A model generated the notes under the pieces. That model did no database searches and was not told where the DNA came from. It saw only the letters and a list, made by a program, of their open reading frames with translations. DNA of 64,000 nt from Glaciihabitans sp. dw_435 (GTDB lineage: Bacteria; Actinomycetota; Actinomycetes; Actinomycetales; Microbacteriaceae): contig NZ_JAAVUZ010000009.1 of NCBI RefSeq assembly GCF_018449675.1, positions 1 through 64,000 on the forward strand, given 5' to 3'. Positions 35,271 through 44,381 of the stretch are shown here, piece after piece. The position numbers were made by a program, and so were the translations under genes. Numbering within the stretch: the stretch's first letter is position 1; each line of letters starts with the position of its first letter.

Positions 35271-35756
35271 ATGACTGCGACAGACGAAGACATCCAGAAG
35301 ATCGCCGCGCTCGTGAAGGCGGCAAAGATCGGCATCCTCACCACGCGCACCTCCGAGGGCAAGCTGGTCAGCCGGCCGCTCGGCATGCAGGAGATCGAGT
35401 TCGACGGCACCCTGTGGTTCTTCACCCAGGACCCCTCCCCCAAGACTGAGGACATCGCCGGCGACAATCAGGTCAACGTGGCCTTCGAGTCCGGAAAGGG
35501 CTGGGTCTCGCTCGCGGGAACCGCCCGCGTCACGCGTGACCCCGCCAAGATCGACGAGCTGTGGAACACGCAGGCCGAGGCGTGGTTCCCCGAGGGACGC
35601 GACGACGCGACCGTCGCCCTGCTCGAAGTGACCGCCGACACCGTCGAGTACTGGTCGACCGATGACCCAAAGCTCGTCACCCTCTTCAAGGTGGCGAAGG
35701 CGGCCGTCACCGGCGGTCAGCCCGACGTCGGCGAGAACAAGACGGTCACGCTCTAG
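35271..35756 (+). CDS. Pyridoxamine-5-phosphate-oxidase-fold protein (general stress protein 26 type)
   Basis: 161 aa split-barrel flavin-binding family: KAAKIGILTTRTSEGKLVSRPLGMQEIEFDGTLWFFT, then VNVAFESGKGWVSLAGTARVTRDPAKI and EYWSTDD. Such proteins bind FMN/FAD and are linked to stress or redox roles; the enzymatic reaction is unknown. The ATG at 35271 is the family start. Probably its own unit, 62 bases after trhO. Confidence 0.88.
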   Translation: MTATDEDIQKIAALVKAAKIGILTTRTSEGKLVSRPLGMQEIEFDGTLWFFTQDPSPKTEDIAGDNQVNVAFESGKGWVSLAGTARVTRDPAKIDELWNTQAEAWFPEGRDDATVALLEVTADTVEYWSTDDPKLVTLFKVAKAAVTGGQPDVGENKTVTL

Positions 35757-35873
35757 GGCTTATCCCGCTCGCGGCTTCGCCTGGAGAGGGGCGGATGCCC
35801 CGAGCCGGGGCGCCCGACGCGGGCGCCCAAACCCATAACTTCGCTCCAGCCCCGCAGGGCACGGGCGAATGCA

Positions 35874-35913
35874 GAAGGGGCGCTGTTGGTGAATACACCG
35901 GCAGCGCCCCTTC
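35874..35913. terminator. Bidirectional terminator between convergent genes
   Basis: A perfect 12-bp stem, GAAGGGGCGCTG with CAGCGCCCCTTC, around a 16-base loop, centred between the PNPOx-fold gene (plus) and the DUF4190 gene (minus). T-tracts are poor on both sides. Confidence 0.65.
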
Positions 35914-35931
35914 GTTATGCGTGTGTGCGTG

Positions 35932-36327
35932 TTACGGGCAGGTGACCGGCTGTCCCTGAACCGTGACGGCCGTTCCGGTGGGAAGACCGTCGCACGCGCT
36001 GTTCAGGTCGCTGGCGACGCCCACAATGAAGACACTCGCCACGATGATGCCGACGATCCACAGGATGAAGGTCAGGAATCCGACGATGATCGCGGCGAGG
36101 GCGAAGCCGTTCTTCTGGCCAGCCTTGCGGGACTGCACGAGGGCGACGATTCCCACGATGCCACCGACGATGTTGAAGAGGATTGCCAGCACGAGGGCGA
36201 CGATTCCGAGGGTGCGGCCGGGAGCGGCTGCCGGCGGGTAGCCGCCCGCACCGGTCGGGGCGACATACGGCGGCGGGCCGTCGTTGGTCGGCGGAACGTA
36301 AGGGGGAACCCCGTTGACATCGGTCAT
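35932..36327 (-). CDS. DUF4190-type small membrane protein
   Basis: 131 aa. A Pro/Gly/Tyr-rich cytoplasmic N-terminus (about residues 1-36) precedes two hydrophobic helices (about 38-62 and 74-104) with the family turn VQSRKAGQKNGFALAAIIVGF between them, then a short extracytoplasmic end holding two Cys. Function is unknown for the family. The ATG at 36327 is clear. Confidence 0.85.
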   Translation of the reverse strand: MTDVNGVPPYVPPTNDGPPPYVAPTGAGGYPPAAAPGRTLGIVALVLAILFNIVGGIVGIVALVQSRKAGQKNGFALAAIIVGFLTFILWIVGIIVASVFIVGVASDLNSACDGLPTGTAVTVQGQPVTCP

Positions 36328-36500
36328 TGTTACTCCAGAGAAGGTATGGCCGCCGAACTGGCGAGGAAGAGCGCCGCGACTACAGCGGCGCAGCCCAACC
36401 TTAGCGGGGGCTGAGAGTGCGTGGCCAGTCAGATTTGTGCGGCGCCCACGATATTGGGGCGTCCATATCCACGAGAAACCGAATACAGCACAATGTAGTC

Positions 36501-37526
36501 ATGCGAATCGGCATCCTTACCAGCGGCGGAGACGCCCCCGGCCTGAACGCGGTAATCCGCGGGGCAGTGTTCACCGGCATCCAGGTCTACAACCAGGAAT
36601 TCGTGGGTTTTCGTAATGGCTGGCGGGGTGTTGTGCAGGGCGACATCGTGCCCCTCGGCAGGCACGAGGTGAAGGGCATCAGCAAGCAGGGTGGCACCAT
36701 CCTCGGGACATCCCGCACCAATCCGTTCGAGGGAATCGGCGGAGTCGACCGCGTCAACGAGGTCATGCGCACGAACGGCATCGACGCCATCATCGCGATC
36801 GGCGGCGAGGGAACCCTGGCCGCCGCCCGCCGGCTGACCGACGCTGGCATCAAGATCGTCGGCGTTCCGAAGACGGTGGACAACGACCTGTCGGCGACGG
36901 ATTACTCCTTCGGATTCGACACGGCCGTCGGCATCGCCACCGACGCGATGGACAGGCTGCGCACCACCGGTGACGCCCATGACCGCTGCATGGTCGCCGA
37001 GGTGATGGGACGCCACGTCGGCTGGATCGCACTGCACTCGGGCATGGCGGCAGGCGCGCACGCCATCCTCATCCCGGAACGCAAGACCTCTGTCGAGCAG
37101 ATCTGCGACTGGGTCACGGCGGCCCATGACCGCGGGCGCGCTCCCCTCGTCGTCGTTGCCGAGGGATTTTCCCTGGACAGCATGGATGACGCGCACTCGG
37201 AACGTGGTCTCGATGCCTTCGGGCGACCTCGCCTCGGCGGCATCGGCGAGATGATCGCGCCCATCATCGAGGAACGCACCGGCATCGAAACGCGGGCGAC
37301 CACCCTTGGACACATCCAGCGCGGTGGCACCCCGTCCGCCTTCGACAGGGTGCTCGCCACCCGCCTCGGCATGGCCGCGATCAACTCGGTGGTCGAGGGC
37401 AACTGGGGCCAGATGGTCGCGCTGCGCGGAACGGACATTGTGCACGTACCCTTCGAAGAGGCTCTCGGCACGCTGAACACGGTGCCGGATAGCCGGTACG
37501 ACGAAGCCCGCATTCTCTTCGGATAG
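36501..37526 (+). CDS. pfkA: 6-phosphofructokinase
   Basis: 341 aa. It phosphorylates fructose-6-phosphate. N-terminal GILTSGGDAPGLNAVIRG, phosphoryl-donor site IGGEGTLAAA with Gly at the position equivalent to E. coli Gly104 (favours ATP rather than pyrophosphate), catalytic PKTVDNDL with Lys at the position of E. coli 124, and MGRHVGWIALHSG. The Gly/Lys combination is that of ATP-dependent actinobacterial enzymes such as the Streptomyces type. The ATG at 36501 has no evident ribosome-binding site. The next gene starts 7 bases after its stop. Confidence 0.95.
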   Translation: MRIGILTSGGDAPGLNAVIRGAVFTGIQVYNQEFVGFRNGWRGVVQGDIVPLGRHEVKGISKQGGTILGTSRTNPFEGIGGVDRVNEVMRTNGIDAIIAIGGEGTLAAARRLTDAGIKIVGVPKTVDNDLSATDYSFGFDTAVGIATDAMDRLRTTGDAHDRCMVAEVMGRHVGWIALHSGMAAGAHAILIPERKTSVEQICDWVTAAHDRGRAPLVVVAEGFSLDSMDDAHSERGLDAFGRPRLGGIGEMIAPIIEERTGIETRATTLGHIQRGGTPSAFDRVLATRLGMAAINSVVEGNWGQMVALRGTDIVHVPFEEALGTLNTVPDSRYDEARILFG

Positions 37527-37533
37527 GACACGT

Positions 37534-38556
37534 ATGTTCCGTGCACTGCAGGTCACCCGCGATGGAGCCGGCGGCGCATCCGCGGTGCGCGTCGAACTTC
37601 GGGAGGACATTCCCGACTCCGAGCTGGGAGAAGGCCCCCTGGGCGACGGCGAGGTTCTCATCGACGTCGAGTGGTCGGGCATCAACTACAAGGACGGGTT
37701 GGCGCTCGCGGGAAACCCCGGCGTCATGCGCACGAGTCCACTGATTCCCGGCATCGATCTCGTGGGTACCGTTGCCGCGGTTGCGGGATCGGCCGACGCG
37801 AGCGCGTCCGTGAGGGTGGGCGACCGGGTTCTGGTCAATGGCTGGGGCATCGGGGAAACGCACAACGGCGGGCTCGCCACCCGGGCCCGAGTGCGGACGG
37901 AGTGGCTCGTGCCGCTGCCGCCCGGGATATCCGCGCGCCGCGCCGCCGCCATCGGCACCGCAGGCTTCACGGCGGCACTGTCGGTGCTTGCCCTGGAGCG
38001 CGGCGGGCTCGGCGGGGGCGATGTGCTGGTCACCGGGGCATCGGGTGGCGTCGGGTCCGTCGCGATCGCGCTGCTCGCGGCATCCGGTCACCGCCCCATC
38101 GCCTCGACCGGGCGCCCGGAACACCGCGACTACCTGTTGTCGCTGGGGGCCGCCGGCACGATCGCGCGGTCGGAACTCGCGGAGCCGGGCAAGCCGCTGC
38201 AAAAGCAGCGCTGGGCGGGCGTCATCGACTCGGTCGGTGGCACCACCCTCGCCAACGCACTCGCACAGACGGTCTACGGAGGAACGGTGGCCGCCTGCGG
38301 GCTGGTCGGCGGGTCCGATCTGCCGACCACGGTGATGCCGTTCATCCTGCGCGGCGTGACCCTCCTCGGCATCAACTCGGTGGAGGCGCCCCGACGTATG
38401 CGCCTGGAGGCATGGGACAGGCTCTCGTGGGATCTCGACTTCGATTTGCTCGATTCCCTGACCACCGAGGTGTCACTGACCGACGCGGCAGGAGCCGCCG
38501 CACGCACCCTCGCCGGGGAATCCCGGGGGCGAACCGTCGTCAACGTGCGCGCGTAG
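37534..38556 (+). CDS. AcuI/YhdH-type acrylyl-CoA reductase-like oxidoreductase
   Basis: 340 aa zinc-free medium-chain dehydrogenase/reductase. YhdH/AcuI hallmarks: SGINYKDGLALAGNPGVMR, PLIPGIDLVGTV, NGWGIGETHNGGLA, and nucleotide-binding VTGASGGVGSVA. AcuI reduces acryloyl-CoA with NADPH; YhdH itself is described as a quinone reductase-like protein. The ATG at 37534 lies 7 bases after pfkA, so they are co-transcribed. It overlaps the convergent flavin gene by 17 bases. Confidence 0.9.
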   Translation: MFRALQVTRDGAGGASAVRVELREDIPDSELGEGPLGDGEVLIDVEWSGINYKDGLALAGNPGVMRTSPLIPGIDLVGTVAAVAGSADASASVRVGDRVLVNGWGIGETHNGGLATRARVRTEWLVPLPPGISARRAAAIGTAGFTAALSVLALERGGLGGGDVLVTGASGGVGSVAIALLAASGHRPIASTGRPEHRDYLLSLGAAGTIARSELAEPGKPLQKQRWAGVIDSVGGTTLANALAQTVYGGTVAACGLVGGSDLPTTVMPFILRGVTLLGINSVEAPRRMRLEAWDRLSWDLDFDLLDSLTTEVSLTDAAGAAARTLAGESRGRTVVNVRA

Positions 38557-39874
38557 CCGCGGGGTGCAGTAGCTCCGACCGGATGCGTTCCGGCCGGAAA
38601 CCGCGGCCGATCAGGCGCGCGGTAAAGATCCGAGCGCTCGGCAGCAGCACTGCCAGGGCCAGCTTCACCCGCCGCGGAAGAGGGTTCGGGAGGATCGCTC
38701 CCGCGTTGGGCCGGGCGATCACCTTGTGCAGCTGCAGTTGCACCGGTTGGATCATCCGCACCGGCCAGGCGCGCCGTCGCTGCACGGCTGCCAGGTGGCG
38801 CTTCGTCACCCCTCCGGCAGTCATCGGGCCGGAGAGGATGTTGGCCGCCGCGACCGCGTCCTGCAGCGCGTAGTTGATGCCGACGCCGAAGGCCGGGGAC
38901 ATGGCGTGCGCGGCGTCCCCGATGCAGAGGAACCCCGGCAGGTACCAGCGCTCGAGCCTGTTGACCTGCACCGAGAGCAGGCTGACCTGGTCCCAGCTCT
39001 CGAGCGACGAGACCACCGGGGCGAGGAACGCGGCCGCGTCAACGATGTCGGAACGGAATGCCGGCAACCCCGCATCCCGCACGGCGTCGAAACCGCCCTT
39101 CGGTATGAGCATGGCCGTCTGGTAGTAATCGGGTCGCGGAATCGTGACCACCATGGTCCGTTCGTTCAGGTAGCCGAGCGTCGATGGAGGGGTGACGGCC
39201 GGACGGGGCATCCGGAACCACAGCACATCGATGGCGACGCCGAAGTTGCGCACCGGCAGCGCGGACGCGGCCCGCATGCGCGAGTCACGTCCGTCGGCGG
39301 CAACGGTGAGCCCCGCCGAGATGTCGAGGGGACCGTCGGGGGTGGATGCCACGACCCCCGTGATCCGTTGGCTGCCGCCGCGGCCGTCCCGGTCGGCGAT
39401 GCGAAGCCCCACACCGCGGGGGTGCTTGCCCGCATCGGCGTTCTTCGGCAGCCGCAGTTTGCGCCGCAGTCGGGTTGCCTCTGCGTCCATGATCAGGTGG
39501 AAATTGGGCATGCCGCGTGCCTCGTCGGCGAGCAGGTCGAGGAAGTCCCACTGCGGCATCAGCGCGATCTCGCGGTTGGGTTTGGGCAGGTGCCGGAAGT
39601 CGACGGGGCGCAACCGCGTGCCGTTCACAACTACGTCGAGCCTGTGGATAGAGCTGTGGGGTATTGCCTCGAATTTCTCGCGGAGCCCCAGCTGATCAAT
39701 GAGATCGAGTGTGGATGGATGAATCGTGTCGCCGCGAAAATCGCGGAAGAAGTCACGATGCTTCTCTAGTACCACCACGTCGATCCCGGCCCGGGCCAGC
39801 AGCAGGCCAAGCATCATCCCGGCGGGGCCTCCGCCCACGATGCAGCAGTCGGTCGACAGCGTCTTCGCTCCCAT
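38540..39874 (-). CDS. FAD-dependent monooxygenase-like oxidoreductase
   Basis: 444 aa class-A flavoprotein. N-terminal Rossmann motif IVGGGPAGMMLGLLLARAG, central AADGRDSRMR, and FAD-binding CIGDAAHAMSPAFGVGINYALQD. After the core there is a basic C-terminal stretch of about 70 residues. Probably hydroxylates an aromatic or polyketide-like substrate; unknown. The ATG at 39874 begins 45 bases after the alpha-galactosidase stop on the same strand, so read-through transcription from the sugar operon is possible. Confidence 0.9.
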   Translation of the reverse strand: MGAKTLSTDCCIVGGGPAGMMLGLLLARAGIDVVVLEKHRDFFRDFRGDTIHPSTLDLIDQLGLREKFEAIPHSSIHRLDVVVNGTRLRPVDFRHLPKPNREIALMPQWDFLDLLADEARGMPNFHLIMDAEATRLRRKLRLPKNADAGKHPRGVGLRIADRDGRGGSQRITGVVASTPDGPLDISAGLTVAADGRDSRMRAASALPVRNFGVAIDVLWFRMPRPAVTPPSTLGYLNERTMVVTIPRPDYYQTAMLIPKGGFDAVRDAGLPAFRSDIVDAAAFLAPVVSSLESWDQVSLLSVQVNRLERWYLPGFLCIGDAAHAMSPAFGVGINYALQDAVAAANILSGPMTAGGVTKRHLAAVQRRRAWPVRMIQPVQLQLHKVIARPNAGAILPNPLPRRVKLALAVLLPSARIFTARLIGRGFRPERIRSELLHPAATRAR

Positions 39875-39919
39875 GGTGCTGCAACGATAACCCCGACGGT
39901 CGGGTCGTCGACAGTGGTG

Positions 39920-42004
39920 CTACCCGTTCTCGACGCGGGTGACGCGCAGCACGACGGCCTGCTCCGGGGCAAGCGGAGGGGCGGCAACGCCGACCTCGCC
40001 GAGCACAGCTCCCGACAGCTCGAGGGGCGACGCGGCGTCCGTGGTCATCCACGCCGGGAGCGCGACGGCGAAGTAGCGCGGGGGCGCGCCGAGGTCGATG
40101 ACCTCCACCCGGTAGCGGGCGAGGGGGTCGAGCCCCGGCAATCGCACCGGGGGAAGGACCGACTGCGGTGAGATGGCGGTGGAGACCACCGCGAAGACCG
40201 CGGCCGAACGGTCATCCGCTACGACCCCATGAACCCACTGCGTGGGATCAGTGGGATCCGCCCGCACAACGGTGCCGGAGTGCAGCAGGGGGCGGAGTGC
40301 CTTGTACTCGCGCAGCCAGGTGGCGACGGCGACGCGTTCATCGGGGGTCGCGCGGGTGATGTCCCACTCGATGCCGGCCCAGCCGAACAGGGCGGTGGCG
40401 AAGCGGAACGCGAGGCCGTGGGTCCTGCCCGTGGTGTGGGCGGTTGCGGCGCCGAGGTGGGCGCCGAAGAACTCGGGCGGGATGAGTGTGCTCGTCCAGC
40501 GGTAGATGGACTGGCGCTGCAGCGGGTCGTTGGTGTCGCTCGGCCAGACGCGCGTGGTGCGCCCGAGGATTTCGAGGTCGATGCGGCCCCCGCCCGACGC
40601 GCAGGACTCGATTTCGACGCCGGGGTGCGCGGCGAGGAGTTCGTCCATCAGCCGGTAGGCGGCCAGCGTCTGGTCGTGGCTGCTCGCGGTGAAGAGGTCC
40701 CGGTTGTGATCCCACTTCAGGTAGGCGATGGGGTAGTCGTCGAGCAGCGCGCTCAACCGCGCGAGCACGCTGGCGTAGGCCGCGGGCTGGGTGAGGTCGA
40801 GCACGTACTGGTTTCGGGCCGTCAGTCCCGGCTCGCCGGCGACCGTGCTCAGCACCCACTCCGGGTGTTCGCGCGCCACATCGGAGTCGAGGTTGAGCAT
40901 CTCGGGCTCGACCCAGAGGCCGAAGTCCATGCCAAGAGAGGTGACGTAGGAGGCGATCGGGCCGAGACCGCCGGGCCAGCGCTCGGCGTCGATCACCCAG
41001 TCGCCAAGTCCGCGGGCATCGTTGGTTCTGCGGGACATCCACCCATCGTCCAGAACGAAACGTTCGACGCCGACCTCTGCGCCCACGTCGGCCAGCGACC
41101 GCAGGGTTGTCAGGTCGTGGTCGAAGTACACGGCCTCCCAGGTGTTGAGAATCACCGGGCGAACCGCGTCGCTTGCGGCCCTGCGGCTCGTGCGCCGCAG
41201 GTACCGGTGGAAGCGCGCCGAGACGCCGTCGAGGCCCACGGCAGAAAATGATCCGATGGCCCAGGGTGTCTCGTATCGCTCACCGGGGGCGAGCACGACC
41301 TCGTCACTGGCGAGGAGCTCGCCGAGACCCATCACCGCGGGGCCGTACACCTGGCTCTCGACCCAGACGCGGTGATTGCCGCTCCAGGCGAGATGAACAC
41401 CCCAGGTCTCGCCCGACCGGAAGCCGAACCCGGGGGTTCCGGCGACCGTGACGAAGGGCGCGTCGTGGCCGGGGCGCCCGTGGCGGATCTCGCGCGCCCA
41501 TGATCCGGTCGCGAGGTCGCGGCGCTGCGGCTGGCGCTCTGCCGACCAGTGACCGGCGAAGTCGAGAACCTCGGTCGCCTGTGCGGCCACCGGAAGAATG
41601 ACGTTCAGCTGCTCGAGCGCATACCCGGTGGCTGCGGTGTTGACCACCGCGGCGCGGGCACGCAGCAGTCCCTCGGGCGTCAGCTCATAGTCGAGGGCGA
41701 CGTCCAGTGCCGCACTGCGCAGGAGCAGGACGACGGATGCCTCGGCGCGGGGTGTCACGGAGACGAGCTCCCATGCTCCCCCGGTGGCGCTGCCGACACC
41801 GTGACCGGACAGGGCGGGGCGGCCCTGCCATCCTGCGTCGATCGTCGGGAGCACGGTGGAGCGTAGGGGCAAATCGGGCGAGCTGAACCCGACGGCCGGA
41901 ACGGCGGCATCGGCGAGCGCCTCGAGGTCGCTCTGGGACAGCTCGCCGAGGTCGGTTCCCCAGTGGATGAATGTGGGTACGGCCGTGCCGCGGGCGTCCA
42001 GCAC
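39920..42004 (-). CDS. Alpha-galactosidase (GH36)
   Basis: 694 aa. It hydrolyses terminal alpha-galactosyl groups. GH36 features: beta-rich N-terminal domain, FVLDDGWMSRRTNDARGLGDWV, nucleophile Asp in LKWDHNRD, acid/base region in IESCASGGGRIDLEIL, and WPSDTND. Last gene of the galactoside operon, 55 bases after the binding-protein stop. I list the GTG at 42004 because it is the first conventional start, but the family N-terminus seems to extend to an ATT codon at 42046 (see findings). Confidence 0.94.
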   Translation of the reverse strand: MLDARGTAVPTFIHWGTDLGELSQSDLEALADAAVPAVGFSSPDLPLRSTVLPTIDAGWQGRPALSGHGVGSATGGAWELVSVTPRAEASVVLLLRSAALDVALDYELTPEGLLRARAAVVNTAATGYALEQLNVILPVAAQATEVLDFAGHWSAERQPQRRDLATGSWAREIRHGRPGHDAPFVTVAGTPGFGFRSGETWGVHLAWSGNHRVWVESQVYGPAVMGLGELLASDEVVLAPGERYETPWAIGSFSAVGLDGVSARFHRYLRRTSRRAASDAVRPVILNTWEAVYFDHDLTTLRSLADVGAEVGVERFVLDDGWMSRRTNDARGLGDWVIDAERWPGGLGPIASYVTSLGMDFGLWVEPEMLNLDSDVAREHPEWVLSTVAGEPGLTARNQYVLDLTQPAAYASVLARLSALLDDYPIAYLKWDHNRDLFTASSHDQTLAAYRLMDELLAAHPGVEIESCASGGGRIDLEILGRTTRVWPSDTNDPLQRQSIYRWTSTLIPPEFFGAHLGAATAHTTGRTHGLAFRFATALFGWAGIEWDITRATPDERVAVATWLREYKALRPLLHSGTVVRADPTDPTQWVHGVVADDRSAAVFAVVSTAISPQSVLPPVRLPGLDPLARYRVEVIDLGAPPRYFAVALPAWMTTDAASPLELSGAVLGEVGVAAPPLAPEQAVVLRVTRVENG

Positions 42005-42059
42005 GAAGCTGGTGCCCGCGGCACGGAGGTGGATTACGTGGGAAATGCTGTCTGCTCTT

Positions 42060-43385
42060 CTACTTCACGGGGATGGACTGCGCCTTGAGGGCCGCAATCG
42101 TCTTAGTCTGCCCTGCGGCGAGCGCATCCTGCAGCGTTCCGTTGCCGGTGAGTGCTGCGCCGAAACCATCCGCGACGTCGTTGTAGGTCTGCGTCATCGT
42201 CGGGCCCCAGGTGAACGGGCTCACGACCTTGCCGGCCTCGGAGAAGTCCTTGTAGATGGTCTGGTTGCCGTAGAACGCGACCGGGCCCGTGAGGGCCGGC
42301 AGCTCGGTGCCCGCGGTGCTGGCCGGGTACAGGTTGGCGCCGGCGATCAGGGCGTTGAGCGCCTCATCGCTGGTGTTCAGCCAGAGCAGGAACTTGGATG
42401 CCTCGGCCGGGTGCTTTCCACCCTTGAAGACGACACTCGACGATCCGCCCCATGCTGCCGAGACGTTCGCTCCGGATTCCCACTGCGGCATGGGAGCCAC
42501 TGCCCAGTCGCCCGTGGTCTTCGGGGCACCGCTGATGATGGTGTTGGCACCCCAGACCGCGGAGACCCAGGTCCAGTCTTCGCCCGTGTTGTAGGCGTTG
42601 TTCCACTGGTCGGTGAATCCGGGGATCGTGGTGACGAGCTTCTTGGAGATGAGGTCCTGCCAGTAGCTGGCGACCTTTGTCGACTCGGCAGATGTCAGGT
42701 TGACGTCCCAGGAGTCGCCCGTGTTGGTGAACCACTGTCCGCCGGCCTGCGCGACGAGTCCGGCAAACCAGTTGACGTCTCCCTTGGGGAAGTTGGTGAT
42801 GTTGCCGCCCAGCGCCTTGATCTTGACGGCGTCGGCCGCGTACTCCTCCCACGTGGTCGGGGCTGCGATCCCGGCCTTGTCGAAGAGGTCCTTGCGGTAG
42901 AACATCTGCATGGGGCCGGAGTCCTGCGGGATCGCATAGACGGCCGTGTCCTCGCCAAACGTCACCTGGTTCCAGAGTCCGGACGAGAAGTCCGCCTTCG
43001 CGTCGGAGACACCCGCGCAGGCAGAGATGTCGGCAAGACCGTCCTGAACACGGAAGGCGGGGAGGGTGTCGTACTCCACCTGTCCGATGTCGGGGGCGTT
43101 GCCGGCCTTGAGCTCGTTGAAGAAGTTCTGGTAGGTACCGCTGTTGCCGTTCGGCACGGTCTGCACCTTGACCTGGATCGTGGGGTTCTTCGCGTTCCAG
43201 AGTGCGACGACCTTGTCCATTCCGGGAACCCAGGTGGTGAAGTTCAGGGTGACATCGCCCGTGGACGGCGTGCACGAGGACGCAGAGCCGGCCGAGCCCG
43301 AGGTGGTTCCAGCGGCGGAACATCCCGCGAGCGCAATCATGGAGAGCGCGGCGATCGCCGCGACCCGTGTGTGTTTCAGTGCCAT
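42060..43385 (-). CDS. Sugar ABC transporter substrate-binding protein (family 1 lipoprotein)
   Basis: 441 aa. Signal peptide with lipobox ALAGC, Ser/Gly-rich linker, then TLNFTTWVPGMDKVVALWNAKNPTIQVKVQTVP, YDTLPAFRVQDGLADIS, MQMFYRKDLFDKAGIAAPTTWEEY, the plan of family-1 sugar binders. It presumably binds galactosides for the two permeases upstream. The ATG at 43385 lies 73 bases after the correct permease stop. Because of a frameshift in that permease the present open frame runs from permease into this gene without a stop. Confidence 0.94.
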   Translation of the reverse strand: MALKHTRVAAIAALSMIALAGCSAAGTTSGSAGSASSCTPSTGDVTLNFTTWVPGMDKVVALWNAKNPTIQVKVQTVPNGNSGTYQNFFNELKAGNAPDIGQVEYDTLPAFRVQDGLADISACAGVSDAKADFSSGLWNQVTFGEDTAVYAIPQDSGPMQMFYRKDLFDKAGIAAPTTWEEYAADAVKIKALGGNITNFPKGDVNWFAGLVAQAGGQWFTNTGDSWDVNLTSAESTKVASYWQDLISKKLVTTIPGFTDQWNNAYNTGEDWTWVSAVWGANTIISGAPKTTGDWAVAPMPQWESGANVSAAWGGSSSVVFKGGKHPAEASKFLLWLNTSDEALNALIAGANLYPASTAGTELPALTGPVAFYGNQTIYKDFSEAGKVVSPFTWGPTMTQTYNDVADGFGAALTGNGTLQDALAAGQTKTIAALKAQSIPVK

Positions 43386-43458
43386 GTGACTATTTCCAAT
43401 CGGTGAAGGGACGCGAGGCGGAGGGGTTTCGCTTCGCAGTGCAAACGTCGTTGTTTCC

Positions 43459-44381
43459 TTACTTGAGCCCACCCGAGCCGAGCCCACCCCTCCAGAACTT
43501 CTGGAGGGAGAGGAACGCGACAAGCAGCGGGATGATTGACACAAACGCGCCGACGATAACGAGGGTTCGAATGTCGGGGATCTCATGACCTGCGAGTTCC
43601 ACGTATAGAGGCCGAGCGTCACGGGGAAGAGCGACTGGTCGCGCAGCATGACGAGCGGAAGAAAGAAGTTGTTCCAGATGGTGACGAACTGGAACAGGAA
43701 GATGGTCACCAGCGCGGGAGACATGAGGCGCACGGAGACGGTGAAGAAGGTGCGGATCTCGCCGGAGCCATCGATGCGGGCAGCCTCGATGATTTCGTCG
43801 GGAACGCTCGACCCGGCGTAGATACGGCTGAGGTAGACCCCGAACGGGCTCACGATGCTCGGCAGGAAGACAGCCCAGAACGTGTTGGTCAGCTGCACCT
43901 GGCTGAAGATGAGGAAGAGCGGAAGCGCGAGGGCCGTCGCCGGCACGAGCACTCCGCCGAGGATCGTGTTGAAGATCGCCTCCCGTCCGCGGAAGCGGTA
44001 CTTGGACAGCGCATAGCCGCACATCGCCGCGAACACGGTTCCGATACCGCCGGCGATCGCCGCGTACACGATGCTGTTGAGCATCCAGCGCGGGAAGATT
44101 CCGCCCTCGTAGGTGAACAGGGACACGATGTTGGTGATGCCGTCCGAGAGGGACGTCGGGGTGAACCACAAGGCGAACGTCGAGTTGAAGTTGTCGAGGG
44201 TCTTCGTCGACGAAACCAGCAGCCAGAAGATCGGAATCAGGAAGTACAGGGTGAAGACACCCATGATCAGCATGGCCGCGGCCCGCGACATCGGGCTCTC
44301 GGTCTGCGCCTTGGATGGGCGCGGAGTGATGACCCGGCGCGGGACCTTGGTGGCGCGCCGGGACGAGACGTGTGAGGTCAT
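43459..44381 (-). pseudogene. Sugar ABC transporter permease (MalG type), frameshifted
   Basis: The N-terminal ~90% reads in one frame: MTSHVSSRRATKVP, several membrane helices, and the EAA loop EIIEAARIDGSGEIRTFFTV, through PVTLGLYTWNSQV. Then the frame is lost near 43583-43590, where one base is missing. The expected C-terminus (HEIPDIRTLVIVGAF, then FLSLQKFWRGGL, ending at 43459) continues in the neighbouring frame. The ATG at 44381 overlaps the upstream permease as ATGA. The rest of the gene is undamaged, so the lesion is recent, or a sequencing error. Confidence 0.88.

Noticed and set aside
43580-43592. Programmed ribosomal frameshift at the permease lesion
   Set aside because: No slippery heptamer or downstream structure is visible, and the shift lies within a conserved domain with nothing to gain from it.
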